A DNA stretch of 64,000 bases from CAVORB01 sp963736235 (GTDB lineage Bacteria > Pseudomonadota > Gammaproteobacteria > Chromatiales > Chromatiaceae): assembly GCA_963736235.1 (NCBI GenBank), contig CAVTOR010000006.1, forward strand, positions 316,489 through 380,488, read 5' to 3'. The notes under the pieces are model-generated. The model searched no databases. It was not told where the DNA came from and was given only the letters and a program-made list of their open reading frames with translations. The position numbers and the translations under genes are program-made. Below, one piece after another: positions 21,503-31,474 of this stretch. The first letter of the stretch is position 1, and every line of letters begins with the position of its first letter.

Positions 21503-22879
21503 ATGAAGCCGCTTTCGAGGCCTGTGACCCGCGCCGGCCTGTCGCTGCTGGCCGCGCTCGCCATGCCCCTTCCCGCCGCCGCCGTGCTCCCCGCCACGGT
21601 AGAAGGCGAGCCCTTGCCGAGCCTGGCACCGATGCTGGAACGCGTAACCCCGGCGGTGGTGAACATCTCGACCGTGACCCAGATCGAGGTCGAGTCCCAC
21701 CCGCTGCTGAGCGACCCCTTCTTCCGCCGCTTCTTCGATCTGCCCCGAGAGCGTCGGGAACGTCAGAGCCAGAGCCTGGGTTCCGGCGTGATCGTGGACG
21801 CCGAGAAGGGGCTGGTGCTCACCAACCACCACGTGGTCCACCGCGCCGACGAGATCGAGGTCCGGCTCCAGGACGGCCGCGAGCTTTCCGCCGAGCTGAT
21901 CGGGTCCGACGCCGACACCGACATCGCGGTGCTGCGCATCCCGGCGCAAGGGCTGACGGCCGTGGGTTTCGGGGACTCGGAGCGCCTGCGGGTAGGCGAT
22001 TTCGTGGTCGCCATCGGCAGCCCGTTCGGCCTCAGTCACACGGTCACCTCCGGGATCGTCAGCGCCCTGGGGCGCAGCGGGCTCGGCATCGAGGGCTTCG
22101 AAAGCTTCATCCAGACCGACGCCTCCATCAACCCTGGTAACTCGGGGGGTCCGCTGGTGGACCTGAGCGGGCGGCTCGTCGGCATCAACACCGCGATCCT
22201 AGCCCCTGGCGGCGGCAACGTCGGGATCGGATTCGCCATCCCGGTGGGGATGGTGCGCACCGTGGTAGATCAGATACTCGAGCACGGGGAGGTCCGCCGG
22301 GGGCTGTTTGGCCTCGGCGTCCAGGACCTGACGCCGGAGCTCGGCCAAGCGCTCGGGGCCGAGGCACAGCGCGGGGCGGTCGTACTGAGCGTCGAGCCGG
22401 ACTCGGCCGCCGCCAAGGCGGGCCTGCGTCCCGGGGACGTGATCGTCGCCGTCGATGGCCGACCCGTGACCGATGCTGCGATGTTGCGAAACCGGATCGG
22501 CTTGATGCGCGTGGGGACCCAGCTGGAACTCGCCCTTCTGCGGGACGGGCAGCGTCTGGTCGTGCGCGGGGAGATCGCTGATCCCTACGCGGGCTACTTG
22601 GACGGCGCAAGCCTCAGCCCCGTGCTCCTCGGCGCCCGCCTCGGTGAGCTGTTGCAGGACACTGGTCGCGGACGCCTGCTGGCGATCGCCGTGGGCACCG
22701 TCGACAGGGACAGCCCCGCGTGGCAGACCGGGCTGCGCAAGGGAGACATCCTGTTGGAGGTGAACCGCGACCGGGTGCGGAATCTCGAGGAGCTTCGGCT
22801 CGTCCTCTCCCGCTCGCGCGGGATCAGCACCCTGCGCATCCGGCGCGGCGACCGGCTGATCCTGCTCTCCCGCCGTTGA
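21503..22879 (+). CDS. degQ: Do/DegQ-type periplasmic serine protease
   Basis: A periplasmic protease-chaperone of the HtrA family. The N-terminal signal peptide (GLSLLAALAMPLPAAAVLP) is followed by a trypsin-like domain. The catalytic triad is visible: His in LTNHHVVHRADE, Asp in GSDADTDIAVLRI and Ser in NPGNSGGPLVDLSGR. Two PDZ domains follow, about residues 275-360 (FGLGVQDLTPELGQALG, then GLRPGDVIVAVDG) and 370-455 (GLRKGDILLEVNR). At 458 residues with two PDZ domains it is DegP/DegQ-like rather than DegS. It begins 37 bases after valS and may be co-transcribed. DegP versus DegQ cannot be settled from sequence. Confidence 0.92.
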   Translation: MKPLSRPVTRAGLSLLAALAMPLPAAAVLPATVEGEPLPSLAPMLERVTPAVVNISTVTQIEVESHPLLSDPFFRRFFDLPRERRERQSQSLGSGVIVDAEKGLVLTNHHVVHRADEIEVRLQDGRELSAELIGSDADTDIAVLRIPAQGLTAVGFGDSERLRVGDFVVAIGSPFGLSHTVTSGIVSALGRSGLGIEGFESFIQTDASINPGNSGGPLVDLSGRLVGINTAILAPGGGNVGIGFAIPVGMVRTVVDQILEHGEVRRGLFGLGVQDLTPELGQALGAEAQRGAVVLSVEPDSAAAKAGLRPGDVIVAVDGRPVTDAAMLRNRIGLMRVGTQLELALLRDGQRLVVRGEIADPYAGYLDGASLSPVLLGARLGELLQDTGRGRLLAIAVGTVDRDSPAWQTGLRKGDILLEVNRDRVRNLEELRLVLSRSRGISTLRIRRGDRLILLSRR

Positions 22880-22915
22880 CGGGCCCCGCCACGGCGTCGG
22901 CGAACCCCGGGGCTC

Positions 22916-25900
22916 TCAGAGCCCCAGCTCCTTCCAGCGCGACTCGATGCGCTTGAGTGAAACCGGGTAGGCGGTACCGAGCTGCTGGGCGAAAAGGGAG
23001 ACGCGCAGCTCCTCCAGCATCCATCGAATCTCGTCCAACCTGGGATCGCTCCGTCCCGCCTCGCTGGCGGCGGCCGCGCGCTGCTTCCATTTTTCGTACA
23101 GCGGGGCCAACTCACGCAGGCGTTCCTGGTCCCTCGCAGCCGCGTGATGCAGCTTCTCCACGCGCCCCTCCGTCGCCCGCAGATAGCGGGGGTACTCCTT
23201 GAGATGACTGTATGGAATCCGTTGCAGAAAGCCGCGGAAGACGAGCCCGTCCAGTTGCTCCTTCAGGTCCAGCACAGAGGGCATCCAGTTGATCTGGGTG
23301 ATGCCGGCCAACCGCTTGCGCACGCCCTGATAGTGCTCGAAGATAGCCGCCGCCAGCGCGCAGACCTCCGCTGCCACCTTCGTTAGGCTCGATTTGTTCT
23401 CCGCCAGGCGCTGATCGAAGGCCACCTGGTCACGGATCTCCGGACGCCCCTCGACGAAACAAAGATCCAACACCAGCGCAACGAGCTCGTCGGCGAGGTC
23501 CACGGGCTTTCCTCCCTCCGACCCCGGCTGCTGGGGCGCCTTGGCATACTGCAGGCGCATGCGGTCCAGCCCAGGGAGGTTCTTGCGCAGATAGCGCAGC
23601 TCGGCACCCAGGTGGAGCGCCAGCAACCTCCGCATTCCCTCGCGCATCGCCACCGCGGCGCTCTCCTGCGAATCCAGCACCCGGATAGCAACTCGGTCCC
23701 CTTCGTCCACCAGGGACGGGTAGCCCCGCAGGCGAATGCCGGCGCGATCTAAATCGATCGATTCGGGCAGTCGTCCGAAGTCCCAGCGCGTGATCCCCTC
23801 GCGCTCGATCCCCTGAGCCGGAATACGGGCAAAGGTCTCGCTCGCGGTACCACCGTACTCTCGCTTGAGGCGCGCGAAGTCCTCCGCGACCGCGACCTGC
23901 CGCCCTTGCTCATCCACCAGCCGGAACTGCATGCGCAGATGCGCAGGAACGGCACCCGGGTCCCAGGCATCCTCCGGGACCTGGACGCTGGTCAGCTCCT
24001 TCAACCCCTCGCCCAGCGCCGGCAGAAGGGGCCGTTCGGACGGGGTGAGGCGGCGGGCGAGCCTGGAGGCCGTGTCGGGAATCGGGACAAAGGCCTTTCG
24101 GACCTGCTTCGGCAAGCCCCGCAGCAGCGCGGTGATCAGCTCCTCGAGAAGGCCGGGAACCAGCCATTCGCACCGCTCGGCGGAGACCTGATTGATCAGC
24201 GGCACGGGCACCACCAGGGTCACGCCATCCGCCGCGTGTCCGGGGTCGAAACGGTATTCCAGGGGCAGCTTCGTCGCCCCCACGGGGAGCCCGTCGGGGA
24301 ACGCCTGCTGGGATACCTCCGCCGCCTCCCGGCGCATGACGTCGCTCATGCGCATGTGCAGGATCTTCGGCTCCCGGCGCGTCGCCTTGCGCAGCCACTG
24401 CTCGAACTGCGGGGTGGAGTAGATGCCGCTCGGGACCCGCTGCGCGTAGAAGGCGTAGATGCCCTCCTCGTCGACCAGGATATCGCGGCGACGAGACTTG
24501 GCCTCGAGGTGCTGGAGGTACTCGATCAGCTCCCGGTTGTGACGCCAGAAGGGAGCACGGGTCTCGAAGTCCCCCTCGGCGAGCCCGAAGCGCAGGAAAA
24601 TCTCCCGCGCCTCCGCCGGGTTGATCGGCCCGTAGTTCACCCGCCGCTTGGGGACGATGGTGACCCCGAACAGTGTCACCTTCTCGAAGGCCGCCACTTG
24701 CCCGGATTTCGCTTGCCAATGGGGCTCCGCGTAGGTGCGCTGCACCAGATGCCGGCCAGCCTGCTCGATCCAGCCGGGCTGAACATTCGCCACGATGCGC
24801 CCGTACTGGCGCGTGGTTTCAACCCGCTCGGCGGCAACGATCCACTTCGGGGACTTCTGGAACAGCCCTGAGCCTGGATGGATGAAAAAGCGGCTGTTGC
24901 GCGCCCCTTGGTACTCCCGACCCTCGTCCCGGAACCCGATGTTGCTTAGAAGCCCTGCCAGCAGGGCGCGGTGGATTTCCTCGAAGCTGCCTTCCGCCTG
25001 GTTCTCCTTGTGCCCCATCTCGTGCAGTTGGCCGCGCAGCTGCGCATGGATGTCGCGCCACTCCTGAACCCGGTTCCAGGACAGGAAGTGCCTCTGGCAC
25101 AACTTGCGGAACTTGCTCTTCGACAGGTGCTTCTGCTCCTGCTCCAGGAAACGCCACAGGTTGAGGAAGGCGATGAAATCCGAGTCCTCGTGATGGAAGG
25201 TGGCGTGGATCTCGTCGGCGGCCTGCTGCTTGTCCAGGGGGCGCTCGCGGGGATCCTGCACGCTCAGCGCCGCGGCGATGACCAGCACCTCGCGCAGGCA
25301 GTGATGTTCCTCCGCCGCCAACAGCATGCGCCCGATGCGCGGGTCCACCGGCAGCCGGGCAAGCTGCCTTCCCATCGGAGTCAGATTTCCCGCCTCGTCG
25401 ATGGCGGCCAACTCCGCGAGGGTGCGGTACCCGTCCGAGATCAGCCGGGAATCCGGCGGGTCGATGAACGGAAAGTCCTCGATCGCCCCAAACCCCAGCA
25501 GCTTCATCTGCAGGATGACCGCGGCCAGGTTGGTGCGCTGGATCTCGGGCTCGGTAAACTCCGCTCGGGCCTCGAAATTCTCCTCGCTGTAGAGGCGGAT
25601 GCAGATGCCCTTGGCAACGCGTCCGCAGCGCCCTTTGCGCTGGTTCGCCGACGCCTGGGACACCCGCTCCACCGGCAGGCGCTGCACCTTGCTGCGATGG
25701 CTGTAGCGGCTGATGCGGGCGAATCCCGGGTCGATGACGTAGTGGATGCCGGGCACGGTCAGCGAGGTCTCCGCCACGTTGGTCGCCAGCACCACCCGGC
25801 GCGTCCCGTGCTGCTGGAAGATGCGCGCCTGGTCCTGCGGACCCTGGCGGGCGAAGAGCGGCAGGATCTCGGTGGACGGCGGATGATGCTTGCGCAGAGT

Positions 25901-26938
25901 CTCCGCGGTCTCACGGATCTCGCGCTCCCCGGAGAGGAACACCAGCACGTCTCCCCTGCCTTCGCGCGCCAGCTCGTCCACCGCCTGGGAGATCGCGAGC
26001 TGCATATCCTCGTCCCGCTCACCGGCGCTCTCCTCCTCCGGTGGGCGGTAGCGGACCTCGACCGGGTAGGTGCGGCCGGAGATCTCGATGATGGGCGCGG
26101 GACCGACTTCTTCCGTCGCGAAGTGTTCCGCGAAACGTTGCGGATCAATGGTGGCGGAGGTGATGACGACCTTGAGCTCTGGACGCCTGGGCAACAGGCC
26201 CCGCAGATAGCCGATCAGGAAGTCGATGTTGAGGCTGCGCTCATGGGCCTCGTCGATGATCAGGGTATCGTACTCGTTGAGTAACCGATCCTGCTGGATC
26301 TCCGCCAGCAGCATGCCGTCGGTCATCAGCTTGATCGAGGTCTCGGGCGCCACCCGATCGTGGAAACGCACCTTGTAGCCGACCAGGGTCCCCAACTCGG
26401 ACTTGAGCTCCTGGGACACCCGGCTCGCCAGGCTCCGGGCGGCGATGCGCCGCGGCTGGGTATGGCCGATACGCCCGAGAATCCCACGTCCGAAGTCGAG
26501 GCAAATCTTTGGCAGCTGGGTCGACTTGCCTGAACCCGTTTCGCCGCAGAGCACCACCACCTGGTGGTCACGAATCAGCCTCGCCACCTCTTCCCGGCGC
26601 TCGCTGACCGGAAGCTCAGACGGGTAGTCGACGGTCGGAACCAGGGCCCTGCGCCGCTCGACCAGGGTCTGGGAACGAACGATCGTCTGCCACAGCTTGG
26701 CCAGCCCCTGGTCGAAGGGTTCGCCCTGTCGCTGCCGACGGTGGAGGCCGCGCAGGCGCCCGCGCAGGACGGCCTGGTCACGCAGGAGGCAGGTATCCAG
26801 ATCCTCTCGGGTGGGAAACGTCAGGGGTGAGTGGAAATCTGGCAATCGACTGGATCTTGGGTGTCGTCGGGCCGCGGACAGGGCCCTCGGCACGGTGGGG
26901 GGCGTTCGAATCTCGACCCGCGGGTCACGGCCTCGCAA
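22916..26938 (-). CDS. hrpA: ATP-dependent RNA helicase HrpA
   Basis: A DEAH-box RNA helicase; in E. coli HrpA acts on stalled ribosomes and fimbrial mRNA. It holds Walker A (CGETGSGKSTQLPKIC), the DEAH box (LIIDEAHERSLNIDFLIGYL), motif III (VITSATID) and the motif VI region (RKGRCGRVAKGICIRLYSE). A helicase-associated domain, an OB fold and the long DUF3418 C-terminal domain follow, ending in SLKRIESRWKELGL. The length of ~1,300 residues is normal. The start is uncertain: TTG at 26938 gives the longest frame, but family similarity begins near the TTG at 26845 (LPDFHSPLTFP). It converges on the protease gene. Confidence 0.93.
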   Translation of the reverse strand: MRGRDPRVEIRTPPTVPRALSAARRHPRSSRLPDFHSPLTFPTREDLDTCLLRDQAVLRGRLRGLHRRQRQGEPFDQGLAKLWQTIVRSQTLVERRRALVPTVDYPSELPVSERREEVARLIRDHQVVVLCGETGSGKSTQLPKICLDFGRGILGRIGHTQPRRIAARSLASRVSQELKSELGTLVGYKVRFHDRVAPETSIKLMTDGMLLAEIQQDRLLNEYDTLIIDEAHERSLNIDFLIGYLRGLLPRRPELKVVITSATIDPQRFAEHFATEEVGPAPIIEISGRTYPVEVRYRPPEEESAGERDEDMQLAISQAVDELAREGRGDVLVFLSGEREIRETAETLRKHHPPSTEILPLFARQGPQDQARIFQQHGTRRVVLATNVAETSLTVPGIHYVIDPGFARISRYSHRSKVQRLPVERVSQASANQRKGRCGRVAKGICIRLYSEENFEARAEFTEPEIQRTNLAAVILQMKLLGFGAIEDFPFIDPPDSRLISDGYRTLAELAAIDEAGNLTPMGRQLARLPVDPRIGRMLLAAEEHHCLREVLVIAAALSVQDPRERPLDKQQAADEIHATFHHEDSDFIAFLNLWRFLEQEQKHLSKSKFRKLCQRHFLSWNRVQEWRDIHAQLRGQLHEMGHKENQAEGSFEEIHRALLAGLLSNIGFRDEGREYQGARNSRFFIHPGSGLFQKSPKWIVAAERVETTRQYGRIVANVQPGWIEQAGRHLVQRTYAEPHWQAKSGQVAAFEKVTLFGVTIVPKRRVNYGPINPAEAREIFLRFGLAEGDFETRAPFWRHNRELIEYLQHLEAKSRRRDILVDEEGIYAFYAQRVPSGIYSTPQFEQWLRKATRREPKILHMRMSDVMRREAAEVSQQAFPDGLPVGATKLPLEYRFDPGHAADGVTLVVPVPLINQVSAERCEWLVPGLLEELITALLRGLPKQVRKAFVPIPDTASRLARRLTPSERPLLPALGEGLKELTSVQVPEDAWDPGAVPAHLRMQFRLVDEQGRQVAVAEDFARLKREYGGTASETFARIPAQGIEREGITRWDFGRLPESIDLDRAGIRLRGYPSLVDEGDRVAIRVLDSQESAAVAMREGMRRLLALHLGAELRYLRKNLPGLDRMRLQYAKAPQQPGSEGGKPVDLADELVALVLDLCFVEGRPEIRDQVAFDQRLAENKSSLTKVAAEVCALAAAIFEHYQGVRKRLAGITQINWMPSVLDLKEQLDGLVFRGFLQRIPYSHLKEYPRYLRATEGRVEKLHHAAARDQERLRELAPLYEKWKQRAAAASEAGRSDPRLDEIRWMLEELRVSLFAQQLGTAYPVSLKRIESRWKELGL

Positions 26939-27112
26939 CGCGGGATTCTATCCGATCCGAGGCGGCCCCGCAGCGGAGCATAGCCGCGCACGCCGGTGTC
27001 GCCCGAATCGACCGGCCGTCGAGACTGGTGTCGACGCCCGCGACGACCTATGCTCTGAGCCAGAGCGCCAATCCGGTGGAATCGTTTCAACCAGCAACCG
27101 ACGGGTATCCCC

Positions 27113-27346
27113 ATGGACCAAGATCAAGCCCTGCGCGCACGGCACGACGGAGAGTTGGTCGAGGCAATCGCCACGCCGGCCGAGGACGCCGGGGGATGGG
27201 TGCTCGTGTTCACGACGCGCAGCGGTGATCGTGTGCTCTATACCGACCACACGGGTACCGAGAAGCTTTACCATTCACTGGATCACGCAACCGAGGCGGC
27301 ACGCGGCATCGGTTTCGAGTCCGTGCGGGTGGAAGAGAAATTCTAG
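27113..27346 (+). CDS. Small conserved-looking protein, unknown function
   Basis: A 77-residue acidic protein (MDQDQALRARHDGELVEAIA). It has alternating strand-like segments (GGWVLVFTTRSGDRVLYTD) and a helix (SLDHATEAARGIGF). It reads like a small alpha/beta fold. No family is recognised. It lies between hrpA and the SemiSWEET gene, followed directly by the second hairpin repeat. Codon use matches the GC-rich neighbours, which supports a real gene. Confidence 0.6.
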   Translation: MDQDQALRARHDGELVEAIATPAEDAGGWVLVFTTRSGDRVLYTDHTGTEKLYHSLDHATEAARGIGFESVRVEEKF

Positions 27347-27349
27347 ACT

Positions 27350-27381
27350 CTGATGATTGGCCATCCTGGCAAAAATCAGCA
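27350..27381. repeat. Dispersed hairpin repeat, copy 2
   Basis: Arms CTGAT/ATCAG and GGCCA/TGGC around TCC. It shares the core ATTGGCCATCCTGGC and the flank AAATCAGCACG with the copy at 1880-1913, differing at a few positions. Confidence 0.6.
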
Positions 27382-27428
27382 CGTCACCCAAGAAGCGCGG
27401 CGCGATCCGAGACCCGAGGACAAGCCCC

Positions 27429-27743
27429 ATGCCGCTGCCCAGCCACGAGCTGATCGGCGCCCTTGCCGCCCTTCTGACCACGACCGCTTTCGTTCCCCAG
27501 GTGGTGCGCACCCTCAGCACCGGGGACACACGCGCCATCTCGCTGTGGATGTACCTGATGTTTTCCGCCGGCGTCGCCCTGTGGGGAATCTACGGCATTC
27601 TCCTGGGCGCCTGGCCCATCATCCTCGCCAACGGCCTGACCTTCGCGCTGGCGACCGTCGTGCTCTCGCTCAAGTTGCGGGACCTCCGCGCGGGTCGTCG
27701 AGTCCCAGCGCACCGCGCGGCGGACCAGACCGACAGCGGTTAG
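27429..27743 (+). CDS. SemiSWEET / PQ-loop sugar transporter
   Basis: A three-helix membrane protein that should dimerise to pass small sugars. From the ATG at 27429 the 104-residue protein reads MPLPSHELIGALAALLTTTA, with the PQ-loop motif in FVPQVVRTLSTGDTRAISLW. Two further membrane helices follow (MYLMFSAGVALWGIYGILL and WPIILANGLTFALATVVLSL). The length and three-helix layout fit bacterial SemiSWEETs. A longer frame from 27357 starts inside the hairpin repeat and is not used. The substrate is unknown. Confidence 0.85.
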   Translation: MPLPSHELIGALAALLTTTAFVPQVVRTLSTGDTRAISLWMYLMFSAGVALWGIYGILLGAWPIILANGLTFALATVVLSLKLRDLRAGRRVPAHRAADQTDSG

Positions 27744-29536
27744 ATTCCGCTGGAGCCCGCCGTGCCACGCCGTTCCGCCAGCGTCCGCCGTTTCTCGACG
27801 AACGCCTGCGCGGAGACGGTGGCGGTGAACAGCTCGAGTGTCTCCTCTTCCCCCTGCTCGACCGGCTGCATGGCGGTGTCGGTGTAGAGGTCGGGCCGAG
27901 TATCCGCCATGACCCTGTCAAGAATGCGCCCGTAGCGCCGATGCATGCCATAGGCACTCGCGTACTTGACGACCGACTCCCAGGCGAACCGCGGGTAGAA
28001 GACAAGAGGATTCTCGATCGGGAAGCCGGGACGACGGTCCCGCCGCGCCTTGCGCCTGATCAAGCCCCCCTCGAGGGGGTGCATCCCCTCATAGACGACA
28101 GGCGCATGAAAGGCGAACAGCTTGGCGAGCATCTGCTTGGGATCGTAGCCCCAGGCGCGGGCGCGACGCAGAATCGTGGCGACATGCTCGTCGGTGTAAT
28201 AGAGGTCCCAGACCTCGCGGTAGACGGCCTCCCATTCGGCCTTGGACATCCTGGCATGGTCCGCGGTTACGTGCTGGGTGTCGTAGTTGTTCATGTCGGG
28301 ATCGAGCGGCACGCCTTCCTCGACCAGCCGCTGGTGATCCTTGGATCCGGGTAGCGGTGTCAGGATGAAGAATTCCATGATATCGATCGGGAGCTCGCGC
28401 TTGATGATCTCGATATCGCGACGGATGCTCTCGGGTGTGTCGGTCGGAAAACCGATGATGTAGCCAGCGTAGGTCAGCACCCCGGCGCGATGCCAGGCCT
28501 GCAGCATGGCACGGTAATCGGTGATTTTGTTCTGACCCTTTTGGGCCGCCTTCAGGGCGTCGGGGTTGATGTTCTCCATGCCGATGAAGGCCCGGGTGAC
28601 CCCCGCCTTGCCCGCCTTCTCGATGAAGCGCGGGATGCGGTGGGACTGGGTATCCACCTGGATCACCAGTCGGATGTCGATGCCTGATTCGCGAAGCGCG
28701 ATCACCCGGTCGAAGATCGGTTCCCAATTCCGATTGCGCGCGAAATTATCGTCGGTGATGAAGAAGTTGCCGATCCCGTCCGCGGCATTCGCACGGATCA
28801 GCCGCTCCACGTCGTCCGCACCGCGGTGGCGGGACTTGCGGCCCTGGACGTTGATGATGGTGCAGAAGCTGCAGAGATAGGGGCACCCGCGGCCCGCGTC
28901 GAAGCTCGCGCGTTTGCCCATGGTCAGTCGCACACGATCAGGAGGCAGATAGGGCGTGGGCTTGCCCGTCATGTCCGGCAGGTCGTTGAGGTAATCGTAG
29001 ACCGGCTTCAGCTCTCCCCCGGCGGCGTCCGCGAGCAGGCCATCGAGGCGCCCCTCGAGCTCTCCCGCGAACAGACTGATGCCGAGATCGAGTGCTTCCT
29101 GGAGCTCGCGCGGCAGTTGCTTGAGCATGGCAAGGCAGCCGCTGACGTGGAAACCGCCGATCACCACCGGCAGCCCCGCCTCGCGAAAGCGCCTGGCGAT
29201 TTCCAGTGCCCGCGGATACTGGTTGGACTGCACGCCGACCATGCCCACCAGCGCCTGCCCGCCGTCGGTGCGCATCTCCCGGATCAGGCGCCGCGGATCG
29301 ATCCGCGTGTTGGTCTCGTCCAGCGCCCGGATCCGGATCTCCACGCCGTCTCCCAGGACGCGGCGCTGCGCGCAGTCCTGAGCGATGCCATAGACGGCCG
29401 CCAGGCTGTTGGACGGCAGGGAGGAACGCCACCACTGGATCACGTAGCCGTCATCGTCGTAGTGCGACGGCTTGATCAGCAGCAGGTGAAAGGGACGCGG
29501 GCGGTCGGCATTGCCGGTCATCGGGGCGCTCCTCAC
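27740..29536 (-). CDS. B12-binding domain radical SAM protein
   Basis: A probable cobalamin-dependent radical SAM enzyme. The N-terminal ~180 residues are Rossmann-like and match the B12-binding domain (VGMVGVQSNQYPRALEIARR, then VVIGGFHVSGCLAML). The radical SAM cluster motif is GRGCPYLCSFCTIINVQGRK (CxxxCxxC). The barrel continues with FFITDDNFARNRNWEPIFDR and GYIIGFPTDTPESI. About 170 C-terminal residues are helical (FYPRFAWESVVKYASAYGMH). Related proteins act in hopanoid or pigment modification, but nothing nearby fixes the substrate. It convergently overlaps the SemiSWEET gene by four bases. Confidence 0.85.
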   Translation of the reverse strand: MRSAPMTGNADRPRPFHLLLIKPSHYDDDGYVIQWWRSSLPSNSLAAVYGIAQDCAQRRVLGDGVEIRIRALDETNTRIDPRRLIREMRTDGGQALVGMVGVQSNQYPRALEIARRFREAGLPVVIGGFHVSGCLAMLKQLPRELQEALDLGISLFAGELEGRLDGLLADAAGGELKPVYDYLNDLPDMTGKPTPYLPPDRVRLTMGKRASFDAGRGCPYLCSFCTIINVQGRKSRHRGADDVERLIRANAADGIGNFFITDDNFARNRNWEPIFDRVIALRESGIDIRLVIQVDTQSHRIPRFIEKAGKAGVTRAFIGMENINPDALKAAQKGQNKITDYRAMLQAWHRAGVLTYAGYIIGFPTDTPESIRRDIEIIKRELPIDIMEFFILTPLPGSKDHQRLVEEGVPLDPDMNNYDTQHVTADHARMSKAEWEAVYREVWDLYYTDEHVATILRRARAWGYDPKQMLAKLFAFHAPVVYEGMHPLEGGLIRRKARRDRRPGFPIENPLVFYPRFAWESVVKYASAYGMHRRYGRILDRVMADTRPDLYTDTAMQPVEQGEEETLELFTATVSAQAFVEKRRTLAERRGTAGSSGI

Positions 29537-29638
29537 GTGATGGCATAGCGCGAAGTGCGCCGCGGCGGAAAGATGTGATCGCTGCCGCCGATGGGCGGCA
29601 GCGGTGAGCGGCGTGGAGGCCGGCGAGCCGCGGCGGAA

Positions 29639-31042
29639 TCAGTGCCCGCCGCCCTTCAGGGCCGAGACCATACCCTCGATGGTGTCCTTGGCGTCGCCGA
29701 AGACGAGCGAGGTGTTGTCCTGGTAGAAGAGCAGATTGTCGACACCCGAGTAACCGGGCCGCATGGAGCGCTTAAGGAAGTAGACCTGGCGCGCCTTGCC
29801 CGCATCCAGAATGGGCATGCCGTAGATGGGACTCGATTTGTCCTGCTTCGCGGCCGGGTTGACCACGTCGTTTGCCCCAACGATCAGGACCACGTCGGCG
29901 GTGGGGAACTCCGGGTTGATCTCGTCCATCTCGAGCACCTGCTCGTAGGGGATGTCCGCCTCGGCCAAGAGCACGTTCATGTGTCCCGGCATGCGGCCCG
30001 CTACCGGGTGGATGGCAAACTTGACCTCGACCCCGCGCGCCTCCAGAAGCTCCATCATCTCCTTGAGCGCGTGTTGGGCCTGCGCCACGGCCATGCCGTA
30101 ACCGGGCACGACGATGACCTTGCCCGCATCCTCCATCCAGTAGACCGCATCCTCCACCGAGGCCGACTTGACGCCCTTCTCCGCCGCCTGCGCGCCAGCG
30201 CTGCTGGCACCGCCCTCGTCACCGCTGCCGAAACCGCCGAAGACGACGTTGATGATGGAGCGGTTCATGGCCCGGCACATGATGTAGGAGAGGATGGCGC
30301 CGGAGAAGCCCACCAGCGCGCCGACGATGATCAGCAGCTTGTTGCCGAGGGTGAAGCCCGTCGCCGCCGCCGCCCATCCGGAGTAGCTGTTCAGCATGGA
30401 GATGATGACCGGCATGTCCGCCCCGCCGATCGGGATGATTAGAGTCACGCCGAGCACGAACGCCAGCAGGGTCATGAGGGCCAGGGAGCCGACGCTCCCG
30501 GTCAGCGCGAAATGAACGCCGAGGGCGACGGTGGCCACCGCGATCGCGGCATTCAGCGCGTGCTGTCCGCCAAACTTCACCGGCTTGCCGCTGATCAACC
30601 CCTGCAGCTTGCCGAAGGCGATGACGGAGCCCGTAAAGGTAATGGCACCGATGATGATCCCGACGGAAAGCTCGCTCATGAGCACGCCATCGAGGGAACC
30701 TGCGTCGCGCTTGTTGAGGAAGGTGCCGATGGCCACGAGCACCGCGGCCATGCCGACGAAGCTGTGCAGGGCCGCCACCAGTTGGGGCATCGCGGTCATC
30801 TGAATGCGCATCGCCACGACGATGCCGATCACCGCGCCCGCGGCCACGCCCGCGATGATGAAGCCGTAGGACTGGACCTCCGTGGCCATCAGCGTGGCGG
30901 CGATGGCGATCACCATGCCGAGCATGCCGTAGAAATTGCCGCGGCGAGCCGTTGCCGGATGCGTCAATCCCTTGAGCGCAAAGATGAAAAGGATGGCCGA
31001 GACCAGATAGGCCAGCGCCTGGGTGTTTGCCGATATTTCCAT
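29639..31042 (-). CDS. pntB: NAD(P) transhydrogenase subunit beta
   Basis: The membrane and NADP(H)-binding subunit of proton-translocating transhydrogenase, which makes NADPH from NADH using the proton motive force. The first ~270 residues are mostly transmembrane helices (LAYLVSAILFIFALKGL, then VIGIVVAMRIQMTAMPQLV). The C-terminal domain III binds NADP(H), with VIVVPGYGMAVAQAQHAL and VVLIVGANDVVNPAAKQD. The length of 467 residues is standard. It is the third gene of a pntAA-pntAB-pntB operon, 66 bases after pntAB. Confidence 0.96.
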   Translation of the reverse strand: MEISANTQALAYLVSAILFIFALKGLTHPATARRGNFYGMLGMVIAIAATLMATEVQSYGFIIAGVAAGAVIGIVVAMRIQMTAMPQLVAALHSFVGMAAVLVAIGTFLNKRDAGSLDGVLMSELSVGIIIGAITFTGSVIAFGKLQGLISGKPVKFGGQHALNAAIAVATVALGVHFALTGSVGSLALMTLLAFVLGVTLIIPIGGADMPVIISMLNSYSGWAAAATGFTLGNKLLIIVGALVGFSGAILSYIMCRAMNRSIINVVFGGFGSGDEGGASSAGAQAAEKGVKSASVEDAVYWMEDAGKVIVVPGYGMAVAQAQHALKEMMELLEARGVEVKFAIHPVAGRMPGHMNVLLAEADIPYEQVLEMDEINPEFPTADVVLIVGANDVVNPAAKQDKSSPIYGMPILDAGKARQVYFLKRSMRPGYSGVDNLLFYQDNTSLVFGDAKDTIEGMVSALKGGGH

Positions 31043-31108
31043 GCGTATTCTCTTGTTCGGATCGCTCTTTCGCGCCAGAAGGGAAGGTACCGCGTGAGGA
31101 AGATGCCG

Positions 31109-31393
31109 CTACTTCTTTTTCTTGAACATGGACAGCATACGGTGGGTCACCAGGAAGCCGCCGAAGACGTTGATGGACGCCAGGAGCACGGCGAAGAAGC
31201 CAATGAGCTCGGCGGCAGTGCCGGCGCTCTCCAGACCGGTCACCAGCAGCGCGCCGACAACCACGATGCCGGAAATGGCGTTGGTGAGCGCGACCAGGGG
31301 CGTGTGCAACGACGGCGTTACCCCCCAGATAACGTAGTAGCCGATAAAGCAGGCCAGGACGAAGACGTACAGCGCGACGAGTGTTTCAGACAT
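31109..31393 (-). CDS. pntAB: NAD(P) transhydrogenase subunit alpha part 2 (membrane)
   Basis: A 94-residue protein with three membrane helices (LYVFVLACFIGYYVIWGV, then NAISGIVVVGALLVTGL and FFAVLLASINVFGGFLV). It corresponds to the membrane end of a fused PntA. Split alpha subunits are common outside enterobacteria. The conserved TPLVALTNAISGIVVVGAL stretch is diagnostic. It ends in a lysine cluster (FKKKK). Confidence 0.95.
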   Translation of the reverse strand: MSETLVALYVFVLACFIGYYVIWGVTPSLHTPLVALTNAISGIVVVGALLVTGLESAGTAAELIGFFAVLLASINVFGGFLVTHRMLSMFKKKK

Positions 31394-31474
31394 GGGTTCG
31401 CATCCTCAGAGTGAGCAAACGCCCACCGATCAAAGTTCAGCTGGCTCGGAATCGTGCCTCGGACCGGTGACGCA